64,000 nucleotides of DNA, taken from contig JASSKH010000003.1 of the NCBI GenBank assembly GCA_031763025.1, forward strand, positions 18,694,977-18,758,976. Reading direction: 5' to 3'. How positions within the stretch are numbered: position 1 is the stretch's first letter; every line of letters begins with the position of its first letter. Positions 63,359-64,000 of the stretch are shown here, piece after piece. Source of the stretch: Macrocystis pyrifera. Taxonomy: Eukaryota; Sar; Phaeophyceae; Laminariales; Laminariaceae. A program made the position numbers and the translations under genes. Under the pieces are notes generated by a model. That model did not search any database. It was not told the DNA's origin and worked only from the letters and a program-made list of their open reading frames with translations.

Positions 63359-64000
63359 TAGACTACTACTATAGTCCAAACTATCAAATCACCACTTGCC
63401 CCTCATGCAGTGGGTGTGCCTACGGGAAGACAAACAAAACTCGTCATACTGCTGGTAAGACACAAACTCAGCAGTTTCTCTGCCTCAAGCATGCCTACGT
63501 ACTGTACCAGGTATGTCGACATGTCGCGCCCTGGACTGAAGAACATTGACGAGCGGTCGGTAGATGGGTACAAGTAGCTCGGTCGTAGCTGGACCGTGTG
63601 GGTGTGCCTACAGCAGTCAGTGTGCGCACCCCCCCCCCCCCCCCTGCTTTGAAACGTACTGTGGAATGCAGCGACTATAGCCCGCTCAGATATTAGTTAT
63701 CTTGCTTAGCTTTTTCTCGTTCTTGGGGTTTATTAATACCTGGTAGTCGTTTTTTTTTTTTTTTTTGCTTGTAGGAGGGACACGTTTGTCCGCAGGAAAG
63801 GTCGGAAGCGAGGGGAAGGGAGGGGTTGTCATCGACCAATCTGCTTGATAGCGTAGTTCAGCTGTATGTAGATATTTATTTACTTTTAATAGTGATGTAG
63901 TTGGCGGTGTGACCCAGTGCGTGCGCCTTTGTTGAATATCGCAAGTCAGCGGCTCGGTAGATTTTGTACGTGTCAGAGTCTGTACAGAACGCGGGATGCA
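63359..64000. other. Downstream of the dismutase gene
   Basis: Presumed 3' UTR and spacer. (TAC)-rich just after the stop, TACCAGGTA at 63505, C18 at 63629, and TATTAATACCTGGTA at 63732-63746 where two enriched motifs overlap. No further gene. Confidence 0.5.

Overview
The window is nuclear DNA from a eukaryote. Its genes are broken into short exons by long GT-AG introns, and the sequence between exons is full of repeats. The glutamate-1-semialdehyde aminotransferase precursor begins with a signal peptide, then a C-S-A-F junction and a Ser/Ala/Thr-rich transit segment. That bipartite leader is typical of algae whose plastid is a secondary red one. Together with the intron density and a degraded integrase of a kind I associate with brown algae, it suggests a photosynthetic stramenopile, perhaps brown-alga-like. 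The taxon is inference.

Layout. (1) 1-7500: no convincing gene; MITEs, a 165-bp direct duplication and GATC-rich and CTG-rich patches. (2) About 7512-31365, plus strand: about 16 exons of one gene that I do not recognise as a named family. It encodes a single-pass membrane protein of about 1,200 residues: two eight-cysteine modules, a long Thr/Pro/Ala repeat stalk, a membrane-proximal domain, one transmembrane helix and a Ser/Glu/Asp-rich tail. The 5' end is unresolved and at least two frame breaks fall in homopolymers. (3) 31366-41080: no host gene; a 140-nt poly-C tract, a (TAC)n array, a decayed LINE on the minus strand (36484-38395) and a decayed tyrosine-recombinase gene (38400-39760). 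(4) 41081-50653, plus: plastid glutamate-1-semialdehyde aminotransferase, ten exons, with a 2-nt frame break in exon 9. (5) 50654-55157: intergenic, holding two head-to-tail copies of a SINE-like repeat. (6) 55158-63358, plus: iron superoxide dismutase, seven exons, with an N-terminal signal peptide and a Tyr/Ser-rich C-terminal tail. (7) 63359-64000: nothing recognised.

The two enzymes are unrelated housekeeping genes: tetrapyrrole (chlorophyll/heme) synthesis and superoxide removal. The most unusual content is the modular membrane protein, at least twelve copies of a roughly 110-bp palindromic MITE (one nested in another with a TA target site), a LINE and a SINE-like family that share one 3' tail ending in poly-C, and the strong excess of the short palindromes TACCWGGTA, TATTAATA and CTGCTGTAC/GTACAGCAG in non-coding DNA.
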